From Pseudomonas yangonensis (lineage in GTDB: Bacteria; Pseudomonadota; Gammaproteobacteria; Pseudomonadales; Pseudomonadaceae): a stretch of 64,000 bases of DNA. Shown here piece by piece: positions 26,231 to 34,767 of this stretch. Each line of letters opens with the position of its first letter. The first letter of the stretch is position 1. A program made the translations under genes and the position numbers. The stretch lies in assembly GCF_009932725.1 (NCBI RefSeq), contig NZ_BLJU01000003.1, positions 124,001-188,000 on the forward strand. The letters are read 5' to 3'. A model generated the notes under the pieces. The model saw only the letters and a program-made list of their open reading frames with translations, made no database searches and had not been told where the DNA came from.

Positions 26231-27418
26231 TCAGATCGCGCCGAACAGCACTTGGGTGAGTTCCTTGTTGGTGGTCAGCACCTTGGTGTTGGCCTGGTAG
26301 TTGCGCTGGCCCTCCATCAGGCCGACCAATTGCTGGGTCAGGTCGACGTTGGAGTTCTCCAGCGAACCGGCCACCAGCGCGCCGAACGGGCCGACGCCGG
26401 GCACGCCGATCAGCGCCGCGCCGGAGTCGGCGGTTTCCACCCAGGCGGTGCCGCTGATGTTCTTCAGGCCGCCGGCGTTGGCGAAGGTGGCCAGCGCCAC
26501 CTGGCCCTGCAGCATGCGCTGGCCGTTGCTGTAGTTGGCGTAGACCCTGCCGTCCTTCTCTACCGAGAGGCCGGTCTGCTCGCCCGCGGCATAGCCATTG
26601 GCGCGGTTGTTGGTGACGACGAAGTCGGAGCCGTACTGACTGGAATTGCTGTAGTCGATGGCGATGGCCATCGGGTCGACACCGGGCAGGGCGAAACCGA
26701 CGTTGACCGGGCCGGCCGGCGCAGTGAGCGTGCCGTTGGTGCCGAAGGTCAGGGGTTGAGGGGCGCCTACAGCCGCACCGCCAGCGTAATAGTGAGCTTC
26801 CCAGCTGTTGTCGCCAGTCTTGACGAAGTACTGGGTCAGGGTGTGCTCCTTGCCCTGGGAGTCGAACACCTTGGTGGTGTAGGTGGAGTTGTAGGTGTTG
26901 ACGTCCGCCGGATCGAACGGTGCGGTGGCCGGCACGGCCTGGTTGGAGTCCAGGTTCATGACGAAGGCCAGGCTGTCGGTGGCGCGCGCCGGCAGGTTGG
27001 CGTTCTGCAGCTGCAGATCGCCCATGGCGCCTACCTGCAGATTACCCGCGGCGTCCACCGGGTAGCCCTGCAGGGTCTGCCCGGCGGCGTTGACGATGTT
27101 GTTGTCCTTGTCGGCGCCGAACACGCCGGCGCGGGTGTAGCTGACCTCACCATTGCCGCCGCGGGTGACGAAGAAGCCACCGCCGGAAATGGCCAGGTCG
27201 AGGCTGCGCCCGGTGGTCACCAGCGAGCCGCCCTGACTGATGCTCTGGGTAGTGGCCAGCACTTCCACGCCCATCGCCTGGCTGTCGGCGTAGATGCTGC
27301 CGAACTCGGTGCGCGAGGACTTGAAGCCGGTGGTACCGGCGTTGGCGATGTTGTGGCTGATGGTATTGAGCTGTTCGTTGACGGCGCTGAGGCCGGTCAT
27401 GGCGATGTTGAAACTCAT
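26231..27418 (-). CDS. flgE: Flagellar hook protein FlgE (lateral type)
   Basis: 395 residues, in the short hook-protein range. It starts MSFNIAMTGLSAVNEQLNTI with SHNIANAGTTGFKSSRTEFG, and ends GSLENSNVDLTQQLVGLMEG with QRNYQANTKVLTTNKELTQV. The N-terminus (SAVNEQLNTI, TTGFKSSRTE) resembles lateral hook proteins. It forms the curved hook. Separated by 35 bases from flgD, which encodes the hook cap. Confidence 0.95.
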   Translation of the reverse strand: MSFNIAMTGLSAVNEQLNTISHNIANAGTTGFKSSRTEFGSIYADSQAMGVEVLATTQSISQGGSLVTTGRSLDLAISGGGFFVTRGGNGEVSYTRAGVFGADKDNNIVNAAGQTLQGYPVDAAGNLQVGAMGDLQLQNANLPARATDSLAFVMNLDSNQAVPATAPFDPADVNTYNSTYTTKVFDSQGKEHTLTQYFVKTGDNSWEAHYYAGGAAVGAPQPLTFGTNGTLTAPAGPVNVGFALPGVDPMAIAIDYSNSSQYGSDFVVTNNRANGYAAGEQTGLSVEKDGRVYANYSNGQRMLQGQVALATFANAGGLKNISGTAWVETADSGAALIGVPGVGPFGALVAGSLENSNVDLTQQLVGLMEGQRNYQANTKVLTTNKELTQVLFGAI

Positions 27419-27453
27419 GGCGACTGGACCTTTGAATTGACGACTGGGTGGGT

Positions 27454-28131
27454 TCAGAGCAGACCGGCGGTCTGCGTCTGGCCGAACTCGGTGATGTTGT
27501 AGAAGGGCACGGAGCCGATGCCGACGACTTCCAGCACCGGCCCCTCGGCGCTGACGCGCACCTGGGTAACGCGGCCGGCCACCTCGACTTTCGGGTACTC
27601 GCCACTGTCGCTCTTGACCTCGACCTTGTAGCTGCCCGGCGCCAGGCCAAGGGTCTTGGGGTCCAGCTCGAAGGGCACGCGACCCGGCGCCTGGGCGCCC
27701 AGGTCGATCTCCTTCTTCACGCCGTTGCTGTCGGTTACCACCAGGGCCAGCTTGCCGGCGGCGTGTTCGAGATTGATCTCGCCTTTGACCTTGTCTGCAC
27801 CCAGCTCCAGCTGCTCGGTGGCGACCTTCACTTCCTGGCCGACCAGGCCGGCGGCGGTGAGGGTCTGCAGGTTGTCCAGCAGCACCAGGTTGCTCTTGCT
27901 CAGCGAGGCCATGTTCTCCAGGCTCTTGACCTGGCTCATGGCGGCGAACTGGTTGAGGAACTCGGTGCTGTCCACCGGCTTGGTCGGGTCCTGGTTCTGG
28001 ATCTGCGCGACCATCAGGGTGAGGAAGTTATTTTCCAGTTGGGTCGCGTCACTGACGTTGACCGCTTGCTTGACCGCCTCGTCGATGCCGTAGGCTGGGT
28101 TGTTCTGGCTGTTGTTGCTGACCGCGGCCAT
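27454..28131 (-). CDS. flgD: Flagellar hook cap protein FlgD (lateral type)
   Basis: 225 residues. The N-terminal cap region contains LENNFLTLMVAQIQNQDPTK and PVDSTEFLNQFAAMSQVKSL, the FlgD signature, followed by FlgD Ig-like/tudor domains. It caps the growing hook and is removed when FlgK arrives. Its start overlaps the flgC stop by one base (TGATG type). Confidence 0.94.
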   Translation of the reverse strand: MAAVSNNSQNNPAYGIDEAVKQAVNVSDATQLENNFLTLMVAQIQNQDPTKPVDSTEFLNQFAAMSQVKSLENMASLSKSNLVLLDNLQTLTAAGLVGQEVKVATEQLELGADKVKGEINLEHAAGKLALVVTDSNGVKKEIDLGAQAPGRVPFELDPKTLGLAPGSYKVEVKSDSGEYPKVEVAGRVTQVRVSAEGPVLEVVGIGSVPFYNITEFGQTQTAGLL

Positions 28132-28559
28132 CAGGATTCTCCAAGCTTGAGCAGGCCCTGCTGCATGCTTTTCAGGCGGTTGAGCACCTCGACGCTGGTC
28201 TCGAAGCTGCGGGTGGCCGACATCATGTCGGTCATTTCCTCGATCTGGTCGATGTCGGCGTAGAACACGTAGCCCTTGTCATCGGCCAGCGGGTTGTCCG
28301 GCTCGTAACGGCGCACCGGCTCGCGGCCGGCGGTGACCACATCGAGCACCTGCACGTGGGCGCCGCCCATGCCCACACTGCGGGTCAGCTGGTCATTGTT
28401 GTAGACGGCGGCGAACACCGGCTTGCGCGCCTGATACACATCCTCGGCGCTGGCGGCGGCCGAGTCGGCGTTGGCCAGGTTGCTGGCCACGGTGTTCAGG
28501 CGCACGGTCTGCGCATTCATCGACGAGCCGGCAATGCGGTAAATGGAGTCGAAAGCCAT
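28131..28559 (-). CDS. flgC: Flagellar proximal rod protein FlgC (lateral type)
   Basis: 142 residues. MAFDSIYRIAGSSMNAQTVR with LNTVASNLANADSAAASAED is the rod signature. The usual YxxRxPVF segment appears as YQARKPVFAAV, and the C-terminus reads EMTDMMSATRSFETSVEVLN. It lies 2 bases after flgB in the operon. Confidence 0.94.
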   Translation of the reverse strand: MAFDSIYRIAGSSMNAQTVRLNTVASNLANADSAAASAEDVYQARKPVFAAVYNNDQLTRSVGMGGAHVQVLDVVTAGREPVRRYEPDNPLADDKGYVFYADIDQIEEMTDMMSATRSFETSVEVLNRLKSMQQGLLKLGES

Positions 28560-28561
28560 GG

Positions 28562-28915
28562 TCAGCGTCCCTCGATGGCCTGCTTCAGGCCGCGAAATTT
28601 CATGCTGATAAAGGTCAGGCTGGTCTGGAAGTCCATGCTGTTCTTGGAGAACGCGGCCTGCTCCACACTCAGCTCGACGCTATTGCCGTCCTGCGACGGC
28701 TGGGTCGGCACGCGGTACTTGAGCTCCGCGCTGCTGGCGGCGAAACGCTGCTGCGGATCGAGCCGCTGCATTTCGCCGGCGAAATCGATATCGCGGGCGA
28801 GAAAGCCTGGCGTGTCTTCGTTCGCCAGGTTGGCGGCGAGGATTTCGCTGCGTTGCATGCGCAGCTCCAGCGCACGCGAATGCAGGCCCACCACGTCATC
28901 AATCCGTATACTCAT
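28562..28915 (-). CDS. flgB: Flagellar proximal rod protein FlgB (lateral type)
   Basis: 117 residues. MSIRIDDVVGLHSRALELRM followed by ILAANLANEDTPGFLARDID is the FlgB signature; the C-terminus ends SMDFQTSLTFISMKFRGLKQ. First gene of the flgBCDEFGHIJKL-lafW operon. A sigma-54 box lies 43-57 bases upstream of its start, and flgA diverges from the same region. Confidence 0.93.
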   Translation of the reverse strand: MSIRIDDVVGLHSRALELRMQRSEILAANLANEDTPGFLARDIDFAGEMQRLDPQQRFAASSAELKYRVPTQPSQDGNSVELSVEQAAFSKNSMDFQTSLTFISMKFRGLKQAIEGR

Positions 28916-28957
28916 TCACCGGTACCCTTAACCCAAGGTTGTGCCCAGGTGCCTTGA

Positions 28958-28972
28958 GCACAAAGCGTGCCC
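28958..28972 (-). promoter_or_regulatory. Sigma-54 (RpoN) promoter for the flgB operon
   Basis: On the minus strand GGGCACG-CTTT-GTGC carries GG-N10-GC with the -24 GGCACG fully conserved and a near-consensus -12 (GTGCT against TTGCA). The predicted transcript start is near 28946, about 30 bases before flgB. In Vibrio the lateral middle genes use sigma-54 with the activator LafK, so the site fits the system. Confidence 0.7.
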
Positions 28973-29812
28973 AACCCAAAAGAGAGCCGTAGAGCATTGA
29001 TTTTTCAGGGATTTACCAAATCAACCGATGATATTCGCGTCGCCCTTTTTCCGCATCGCCGTATCGCCGGAGGGAAAAGCGGAAAAGCTTTTTCCGCCTT
29101 GGCGTCGGCGCTCTTCCTCTTCTCCGCACTGGCTGTGGATTCGCCACGCGCGCAGGCAGATGCCGCCAGTCAAATCGACGAGGCCATCGCCACGCATATG
29201 CAGCAGAAGCTCGCCGAGGAAGCCAAACGCCAGGCCTGGCAAGGCCAGCGCCACAGCCTCGACACCACGCTGGTGGGCAGCGCGGAACGACTGCCGGCCT
29301 GCAGCCAGGCACCGAGCGTGACGGTCAGCAGCAATGACCCTTCGGCGCTGGCGCGCCAGCGCCTGGAACTGAGCTGCCCGGACGACCCCGGCTGGAGCAT
29401 CACCGCCCTGGTGCAGGCCAACGTCTTCCTGCCGGTGATACATGCCGCGCGGGTGATCGAGCGCGGCCAGACCATCAGCGCCGAACAGCTGCAACTGCAG
29501 GAAGTTAATATCGGCAAGGCCTCGCGCGGTTTCTACAACAGCCTCGACGAGGTGGTCGGTCAGGGTGCCAAGCGCCGTGTGCGCGCCGGCCAGCTGATCG
29601 CGCCGAATCTGCTTAGCGCACCGCTGCTGATTCGCCGCGGCCAGCAGGTCACTATCATCGCCAGCCAGGACGGCATTTCCGCCTCGGCCACCGGCGAGGC
29701 GCTGGCCAATGGCCGCGAAGGCGAGGTGATCCGCGTGCGCAACCTCGGCAGCCAGAAGGTGATCGAGGCGCAGGTGGTGGAAGAAGGCGTGGTCACCAGC
29801 ACCTTCAGGTAG
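28967..29812 (+). CDS. flgA: Flagellar P-ring chaperone FlgA (lateral type)
   Basis: Periplasmic chaperone for P-ring assembly, transcribed away from flgB. The first possible start is the GTG at 28967 (281 residues); this sits inside the opposing sigma-54 box and gives a long basic N-terminal region, so a later start (for example TTG at 28997) may be the true one. The signal peptide core is AFSALASALFLFSALAV with cleavage after AQA near residue 64. The C-terminal half is a SAF-type domain: VIERGQTISAEQLQLQEVNI, IRRGQQVTIIASQDGISASA and GEVIRVRNLGSQKVIEAQVV. No flgM or flgN gene precedes it, unlike most clusters. Confidence 0.88.
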   Translation: MPNPKESRRALIFQGFTKSTDDIRVALFPHRRIAGGKSGKAFSALASALFLFSALAVDSPRAQADAASQIDEAIATHMQQKLAEEAKRQAWQGQRHSLDTTLVGSAERLPACSQAPSVTVSSNDPSALARQRLELSCPDDPGWSITALVQANVFLPVIHAARVIERGQTISAEQLQLQEVNIGKASRGFYNSLDEVVGQGAKRRVRAGQLIAPNLLSAPLLIRRGQQVTIIASQDGISASATGEALANGREGEVIRVRNLGSQKVIEAQVVEEGVVTSTFR

Positions 29813-29825
29813 GGTGTCATGCCAC

Positions 29826-29883
29826 GTGGGAGGCGCTTGCGCGGCGAGCGGGTCTGGCGGGTCGCGGCTAAAGCCCCTCCCAC
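29826..29883. repeat. GTGGGAGG...CCTCCCAC repeat after flgA
   Basis: GTGGGAGG at 29826-29833 and CCTCCCAC at 29876-29883 bracket a GC-rich 42-base centre. It lies directly downstream of flgA in the gap to convergent glcC and could end that transcript. Confidence 0.5.
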
Positions 29884-29889
29884 AAATAT

Positions 29890-29940
29890 GTAGGGCGGGT
29901 GCAACCCGCCACCATTGACCGGCGGGTTTCGCTCGCCCTA
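29890..29940. repeat. GTAGGGCGGGT palindrome overlapping the glcC stop codon
   Basis: GTAGGGCGGGTGCAACCCGC (29890-) and GGCGGGTTTCGCTCGCCCTA (29921-29940) are imperfect inverted arms. The last bases of the right arm, CTA at 29938-29940, supply the glcC stop codon on the minus strand, so the repeat abuts and slightly enters the gene. Confidence 0.6.
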
Positions 29941-30711
29941 AGCCCAGCCCTCCAGGCGCATCGTCGCCCGCACCAGGCGCTGCTCTTCCTGCTCGATCTC
30001 CTTGAGGTTGTCGCGGATGCTGTGGATATGATCGCGCGCGGCACGCTGGGCCTGTTCCGGCAGGCGCTCGATAACCGCGTGATACAGCCGTGAGTGCTGA
30101 CGGTCAATCTGCCGCTTCTGCGCCGGGCGGTGGTAGAGGTTGTTCACCGAGGCGAACACGGTGCTGAGCATGAGGTCGGTCAGCGATTGCAGGGTGTGCA
30201 CCAGCACCGGGTTATGCGAAGCCTCGCAGATGGCCAGGTGGAAGGCGTGGTCGAGGCGCGCATGCTCGCGCGGGTCGACCGGGTTTTCCTGGGTGTGTGC
30301 GGCGAGCATTTCCTCATAGCGCCGCGTCAACAGTACGAAATCCGCTTCGGTGCCTCGCAGCGCCGCCAGACGCGCCGACTCGCCCTCGAGCAGGCCGCGT
30401 ACTTCGAGCAGGTCGTAGAGCGTGCGCGGTTGCGAATTGAACAGGTGCATCAGCGGGCTGGCATCACGCTCGCCGCTGAGCTTGGCCACCCGTGAGTCGC
30501 GGCCCTGGGCCGTCTCGATGATGCCCCGTCCGCGCAGCACCTTGAGCCCTTCGCGCAGCGCCGAGCGGGAGATGCCCAGCTTCTCGCACAGGCGCCGCTC
30601 CGACGGCAGCGGCTGGCCCACCTTGAGCACGCCATCGACGATCAGGCGTTCGATTCGCTCGGCCACCACGTCACTCACCTGGCGTCGTGCGGCGCCCTGA
30701 CTCGCATCCAC
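29938..30711 (-). CDS. glcC: GntR/FadR-family regulator GlcC of glycolate utilisation
   Basis: Transcriptional regulator responding to glycolate. The frame is open to a GTG at 30747, but GAGGAGG at 30717-30723 lies 5 bases before the GTG at 30711, giving 257 residues, the usual GlcC length. N-terminal winged HTH: LPSERRLCEKLGISRSALRE with GLKVLRGRGIIETAQGRDSR. The C-terminal FCD all-helical domain covers about residues 90-230, with metal-binding type His residues in DHAFHLAICEASHNPVL. It diverges from glcD. A FadR-type palindrome just upstream of its ribosome site indicates autoregulation. Confidence 0.92.
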   Translation of the reverse strand: MDASQGAARRQVSDVVAERIERLIVDGVLKVGQPLPSERRLCEKLGISRSALREGLKVLRGRGIIETAQGRDSRVAKLSGERDASPLMHLFNSQPRTLYDLLEVRGLLEGESARLAALRGTEADFVLLTRRYEEMLAAHTQENPVDPREHARLDHAFHLAICEASHNPVLVHTLQSLTDLMLSTVFASVNNLYHRPAQKRQIDRQHSRLYHAVIERLPEQAQRAARDHIHSIRDNLKEIEQEEQRLVRATMRLEGWA

Positions 30712-30725
30712 TTCAGCCTCCTCAC

Positions 30726-30742
30726 AACTGGTCGTACCAGTT
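30726..30742. promoter_or_regulatory. GlcC operator 1
   Basis: AACTGGT-CGT-ACCAGTT is a perfect palindrome with the FadR-family core TGGT-N3-ACCA. It is 15 bases upstream of the glcC start codon, just outside its Shine-Dalgarno sequence, the position expected for autorepression. Confidence 0.75.
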
Positions 30743-30836
30743 ATCACAGCCCCTTTCGCTTGCTTTCCAAGCCAGCCCTTAGCCCAGCAAGCATAAGTCT
30801 TTTACCTGAATTCAGGTGAAAGCCCGGCGAAAGAAA

Positions 30837-30849
30837 CTGGTCCTACCAG
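30837..30849. promoter_or_regulatory. GlcC operator 2
   Basis: CTGGT-CCT-ACCAG repeats the same core 111 bases from operator 1, centre to centre nearly 11 helical turns, and about 100 bases upstream of glcD. The pair fits control of both divergent units by GlcC. Confidence 0.7.
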
Positions 30850-30949
30850 CAACAAAGAGAATGGACGACCGGGACCCGAGAGCCTAAACATGCGGCCCAT
30901 GGTCGCAGCATGACCGCCAATAAAAACAACGTCCACGACTGAGCCTGCC

Positions 30950-32449
30950 ATGAGCATTCTGTACGACGAGCGCGTCGACGGCGCACTGCCCAAGGTCGAA
31001 AAAGCTGCGCTGCTGGCCGAGCTGCGCCAGCACCTGCCCGACCTCGACATCCTGCACACCCAGGAAGACCTCAAGCCCTACGAGTGCGATGGCCTGTCCG
31101 CCTACCGCACCACGCCGATGCTGGTGGTGCTGCCCGAGCACATCGAGCAGGTGCAGCAGTTGCTCAAGCTCTGCCACGCCCGTGGCGTACCGGTGGTGGC
31201 GCGCGGCGCGGGTACCGGCCTGTCCGGCGGCGCGCTGCCGCTGGAGCAGGGCATCCTGCTGGTGATGGCGCGCTTCAATCAGATTCTCGAGATCAACCGC
31301 GAAGGCCGCTTCGCCCGCGTCCAACCCGGCGTGCGCAACCTGGCGATCTCCCAGGCCGCCGCGCCCTTCGACCTGTATTACGCCCCCGACCCCTCGTCGC
31401 AGATCGCCTGCTCCATCGGCGGCAACGTCGCCGAGAACGCCGGCGGCGTGCACTGCCTGAAGTACGGCCTGACCGTGCACAACCTGCTCAAGGTCGACAT
31501 TCTCACCGTCGAAGGCGAGTTCATGACCCTCGGCAGCGATGCCCTGGACGCGCCGGGCTTCGATCTGCTGGCGCTGTTCACCGGCTCCGAGGGCATGCTC
31601 GGCATCGTCACCGAGGTGACGGTCAAGCTGCTACCCAAGCCGCAGGTGGCCAAGGTGCTGCTGGCCGCCTTCGACTCGGTGGAAAAGGCCGGCCGCGCGG
31701 TGGGTGACATCATCGCCGCCGGCATCATCCCCGGCGGTCTGGAGATGATGGACAACCTGGCCATTCGCGCCGCCGAAGATTTCATCCATGCCGGCTACCC
31801 GGTGGAGGCCGAAGCCATCCTGCTTTGCGAGCTGGACGGCGTGGAGGCCGACGTCGCCGACGACTGCGAACGGGTACGTGAGGTGCTGGAGAAAGCCGGC
31901 GCTACCGAAGTGCGCCTGGCCCGCGACGAAGCCGAGCGGGTGAAATTCTGGGCCGGGCGCAAGAACGCCTTCCCCGCGGTCGGGCGCATCTCGCCGGACT
32001 ACTACTGCATGGACGGCACCATCCCCCGCCGCGAGCTGCCCGGCGTGCTGCGCGGCATCGCCGAGCTGTCCGAAGAGTACGGCCTGCGCGTGGCCAACGT
32101 GTTCCATGCCGGCGACGGCAACATGCACCCGCTGATCCTCTTCGATGCCAACGTGCCGGGCGAGCTGGAGCGCGCCGAGGCCATCGGCGGCAAGATCCTC
32201 GAACTGTGCGTCAAGGTCGGCGGCAGCATCACCGGCGAGCACGGCGTCGGCCGCGAGAAGATCAACCAGATGTGCGCGCAGTTCAACAGCGACGAGATCA
32301 CCCTGTTCCATGCGGTGAAGGCGGCGTTCGACCCCAGCGGCCTGCTCAATCCGGGCAAGAACATCCCTACCCTGCACCGCTGCGCCGAGTTCGGCGCCAT
32401 GCACGTGCACCGCGGCCAACTGCCCTTCCCGGAACTGGAGCGTTTCTGA
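30950..32449 (+). CDS. glcD: Glycolate oxidase FAD subunit GlcD
   Basis: FAD subunit that oxidises glycolate to glyoxylate at the membrane. 499 residues. The FAD-binding PCMH domain covers about residues 50-235 (VVARGAGTGLSGGALPLEQG, DPSSQIACSIGGNVAENAGG, GSEGMLGIVTEVTVKLLPKP). The C-terminal substrate domain includes FHAGDGNMHPLILFD and GSITGEHGVGREKINQM, with the catalytic-type His residues. The stop overlaps the glcE start (TGATG). Confidence 0.95.
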   Translation: MSILYDERVDGALPKVEKAALLAELRQHLPDLDILHTQEDLKPYECDGLSAYRTTPMLVVLPEHIEQVQQLLKLCHARGVPVVARGAGTGLSGGALPLEQGILLVMARFNQILEINREGRFARVQPGVRNLAISQAAAPFDLYYAPDPSSQIACSIGGNVAENAGGVHCLKYGLTVHNLLKVDILTVEGEFMTLGSDALDAPGFDLLALFTGSEGMLGIVTEVTVKLLPKPQVAKVLLAAFDSVEKAGRAVGDIIAAGIIPGGLEMMDNLAIRAAEDFIHAGYPVEAEAILLCELDGVEADVADDCERVREVLEKAGATEVRLARDEAERVKFWAGRKNAFPAVGRISPDYYCMDGTIPRRELPGVLRGIAELSEEYGLRVANVFHAGDGNMHPLILFDANVPGELERAEAIGGKILELCVKVGGSITGEHGVGREKINQMCAQFNSDEITLFHAVKAAFDPSGLLNPGKNIPTLHRCAEFGAMHVHRGQLPFPELERF

Positions 32450-33504
32450 TGTCGCATGATTTCGACGCCAGCGCCGCGCTGCTGGAACAGGTCAACCACG
32501 CACTGAACAGCGCCACCCCGCTGCGCATCCAGGGCAGCGGCAGCAAGGCCCATCTAGGCCGCGCCACCCCGGGCGAAGTGCTGGACACCCGTCAGCATCG
32601 CGGCATCGTCAGCTACGACCCCACCGAACTGGTGCTCACCGCCCGCGCCGGCACGCCGCTGGCCGAGATCGAGGCGGCGCTGCAGGCCAACAACCAGATG
32701 CTGCCGTGCGAACCGCCACACCTGGGCGATGGTGCCACCCTGGGCGGCATGGTCGCCGCCGGTCTGTCCGGCCCGCGTCGGCCCTGGGCCGGCTCGGTAC
32801 GTGACCAGGTGCTCGGCACTCGTGTGATCACCGGCCAGGGCAAGCTGCTGCGCTTCGGCGGCGAGGTGATGAAGAACGTCGCCGGCTACGATCTGTCGCG
32901 GCTGATGGCCGGCAGTTTCGGCTGCCTTGGCCTGCTCGCCGAAGTCTCGCTCAAGGTGCTGCCCAAGCCGCGCCAGGTGCTCAGCCTGCGCCTGGAAGTG
33001 GACGCCCTGCAGGCACTGAACAAGCTCGCCGAATGGGGCCAGCAGCCGCTGCCAATCAGCGCCGCCAGCCATGACGGCGCCGCACTGCACCTGCGCCTGG
33101 AAGGCGGCGAAGGCTCGGTTCTGGCCGCGCGCCAACGCCTCGGTGGCGAGGAGATCGACAACGCTTACTGGCATGAACTGCGCGAACAGCGCCTGCCGTT
33201 CTTCAGCGCCAGCGGCACGTTGTGGCGCCTGTCGCTGCCGGCCAATAGTGGTCTGCTCGATCTGCCCGGTCGCCAGCTGATCGACTGGGGCGGTGCGCAG
33301 CGCTGGCTGAAGACGGACGCCGATGGCGAGCTGATCCAGCGCGTGACGGCCAAGCTCGGCGGCCACGCCACCTGCTTCGCTGCCGGCCAGGCGCAACCTT
33401 TCCAGCCGCTGGCTGCTCCTTTGCTGCGTTATCAGCGCCAGCTGAAGAACCAGCTCGACCCCCAGGGCATCTTCAACCCTGGCCGCATGTACGCCGAGGT
33501 ATAA
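32449..33504 (+). CDS. glcE: Glycolate oxidase FAD-binding subunit GlcE
   Basis: Second flavin-binding subunit of glycolate oxidase. The start at 32449 (MSHDFDASAALLEQ) overlaps the glcD stop and gives 351 residues, the family length; the frame runs further upstream inside glcD without meaning. The PCMH-type FAD fold is shorter than in GlcD: IQGSGSKAHLG near residue 25, LGDGATLGGMVAAGLSGPRR near 90 and GGEVMKNVAGYDLSRLMAGS near 137. C-terminus LDPQGIFNPGRMY is typical. It is followed 3 bases later by glcF. Confidence 0.94.
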   Translation: MSHDFDASAALLEQVNHALNSATPLRIQGSGSKAHLGRATPGEVLDTRQHRGIVSYDPTELVLTARAGTPLAEIEAALQANNQMLPCEPPHLGDGATLGGMVAAGLSGPRRPWAGSVRDQVLGTRVITGQGKLLRFGGEVMKNVAGYDLSRLMAGSFGCLGLLAEVSLKVLPKPRQVLSLRLEVDALQALNKLAEWGQQPLPISAASHDGAALHLRLEGGEGSVLAARQRLGGEEIDNAYWHELREQRLPFFSASGTLWRLSLPANSGLLDLPGRQLIDWGGAQRWLKTDADGELIQRVTAKLGGHATCFAAGQAQPFQPLAAPLLRYQRQLKNQLDPQGIFNPGRMYAEV

Positions 33505-33507
33505 GAC

Positions 33508-34725
33508 GTGCAGACCAATTTGAGTGAACAGGCCAAACGCCTGCCGCGCGCCGAGGAAGCCGAGCGCATCCTGCGCTCCTGCGTGCATTGCGGCTTCTGC
33601 AACGCCACCTGCCCGACCTACCAGCTGCTCGGCGACGAGCTGGACGGCCCGCGCGGGCGCATCTACCTGATCAAGCAGATGCTCGAAGGCGGTGAAGTGA
33701 CAGCCAAGACCCAGGAGCATCTGGATCGCTGCCTGACCTGCCGCAACTGCGAGACCACCTGCCCGTCCGGTGTGCAGTACCACAACCTGCTGGATATCGG
33801 CCGCGAAGTGGTCGAGCAGGCGGTGCCGCGGCCGCTGAACGAACGCCTGCTGCGTCAGGGCCTGCGCGCCGTGGTGCCGCGCCCGGCCTTGTTCAAGACG
33901 CTGACCCAGACTGGCCTGGCCCTGCGCCCGCTGCTGCCGGCCGCGCTCAAGGCCAAGCTGCCGCGCGAAGTTCGCCCGGCCAAGCCGCGCCCGACGCAGC
34001 AGCATGCCCGCCGCGTACTGATGCTCGAAGGCTGCGTGCAGCCGGGGCTTTCGCCTAATACCAACGCCGCCACCGCGCGCGTACTCGATCGCCTCGGCAT
34101 CAGCGTCACGCCGATCCGCGAGGCCGGCTGCTGCGGCGCCGTGGACTACCACCTCAACGCCCAGGAAGCCGGGTTGCAACGCGCCCGGCGGAACATCGAC
34201 GCCTGGTGGCCGGCCATCGAGTCCGGCATTGAGGCCATCGTGCAGACCGCCAGCGGCTGCGGCGCTTTCGTCAAGGACTACGGCCATCTGCTCGCCAGCG
34301 ACCCCGCCTATGCGAGCAAGGCGGCGCGGGTCAGCGCCCTGGCCAGGGATCTGGTCGAAGTGCTGCTGGGTGAGCCACTGGAACAGCTGCAGGTACGCGC
34401 TGAGCAGCGCCTGGCCTTCCACTGCCCCTGCACCCTGCAGCATGCGCAGAAGCTCGGCGGCGCGGTGGAGGGCGTGCTGACGCGCCTCGGCTTCGGCCTC
34501 ACCGCCGTGCCGGACAGCCATCTGTGCTGCGGCTCGGCCGGCACCTATTCGCTGACACAGCCGGCGCTGTCACGCCAGCTGCGCGACAACAAGCTCAACG
34601 CCCTGGAAAGCGGCAAACCGGACGCCATCGTCACCGCCAACATCGGCTGCCAGACCCATCTGGATGGTGCCGGACGCACGCCGGTAAGGCACTGGATCGA
34701 AATAGTCGAGGAGGCCATGCACTGA
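33508..34725 (+). CDS. glcF: Glycolate oxidase iron-sulfur subunit GlcF
   Basis: Electron-transfer subunit carrying two 4Fe-4S clusters. 405 residues from a GTG start 3 bases after glcE. Cluster motifs are CVHCGFCNATCP (Cys25-Cys35) and CLTCRNCETTCP near residues 75-86. Two CCG domains follow, with GCCGAVDYHLNA and LCCGSAGTYSL. It passes electrons from GlcDE to the quinone pool. Last of the tightly linked glcDEF trio; the next gene is 218 bases away beyond a palindrome. Confidence 0.95.
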   Translation: MQTNLSEQAKRLPRAEEAERILRSCVHCGFCNATCPTYQLLGDELDGPRGRIYLIKQMLEGGEVTAKTQEHLDRCLTCRNCETTCPSGVQYHNLLDIGREVVEQAVPRPLNERLLRQGLRAVVPRPALFKTLTQTGLALRPLLPAALKAKLPREVRPAKPRPTQQHARRVLMLEGCVQPGLSPNTNAATARVLDRLGISVTPIREAGCCGAVDYHLNAQEAGLQRARRNIDAWWPAIESGIEAIVQTASGCGAFVKDYGHLLASDPAYASKAARVSALARDLVEVLLGEPLEQLQVRAEQRLAFHCPCTLQHAQKLGGAVEGVLTRLGFGLTAVPDSHLCCGSAGTYSLTQPALSRQLRDNKLNALESGKPDAIVTANIGCQTHLDGAGRTPVRHWIEIVEEAMH

Positions 34726-34767
34726 TCACAGCGTAGCGGGGTGCAAGCCTCGAATGATCTTGCATAG

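Noticed and set aside
18276..29812. Reading the flg operon as the normal Pseudomonas polar set
   Set aside because: The order flgL-lafW, the short FlgK, the SLT-type FlgJ and the linked laf block argue against it, though no phylogeny was run.
30712..30747. GTG at 30747 as the glcC start
   Set aside because: It would put the operator palindrome inside the coding region and ignores the GAGGAGG at 30717-30723, which fits the GTG at 30711.
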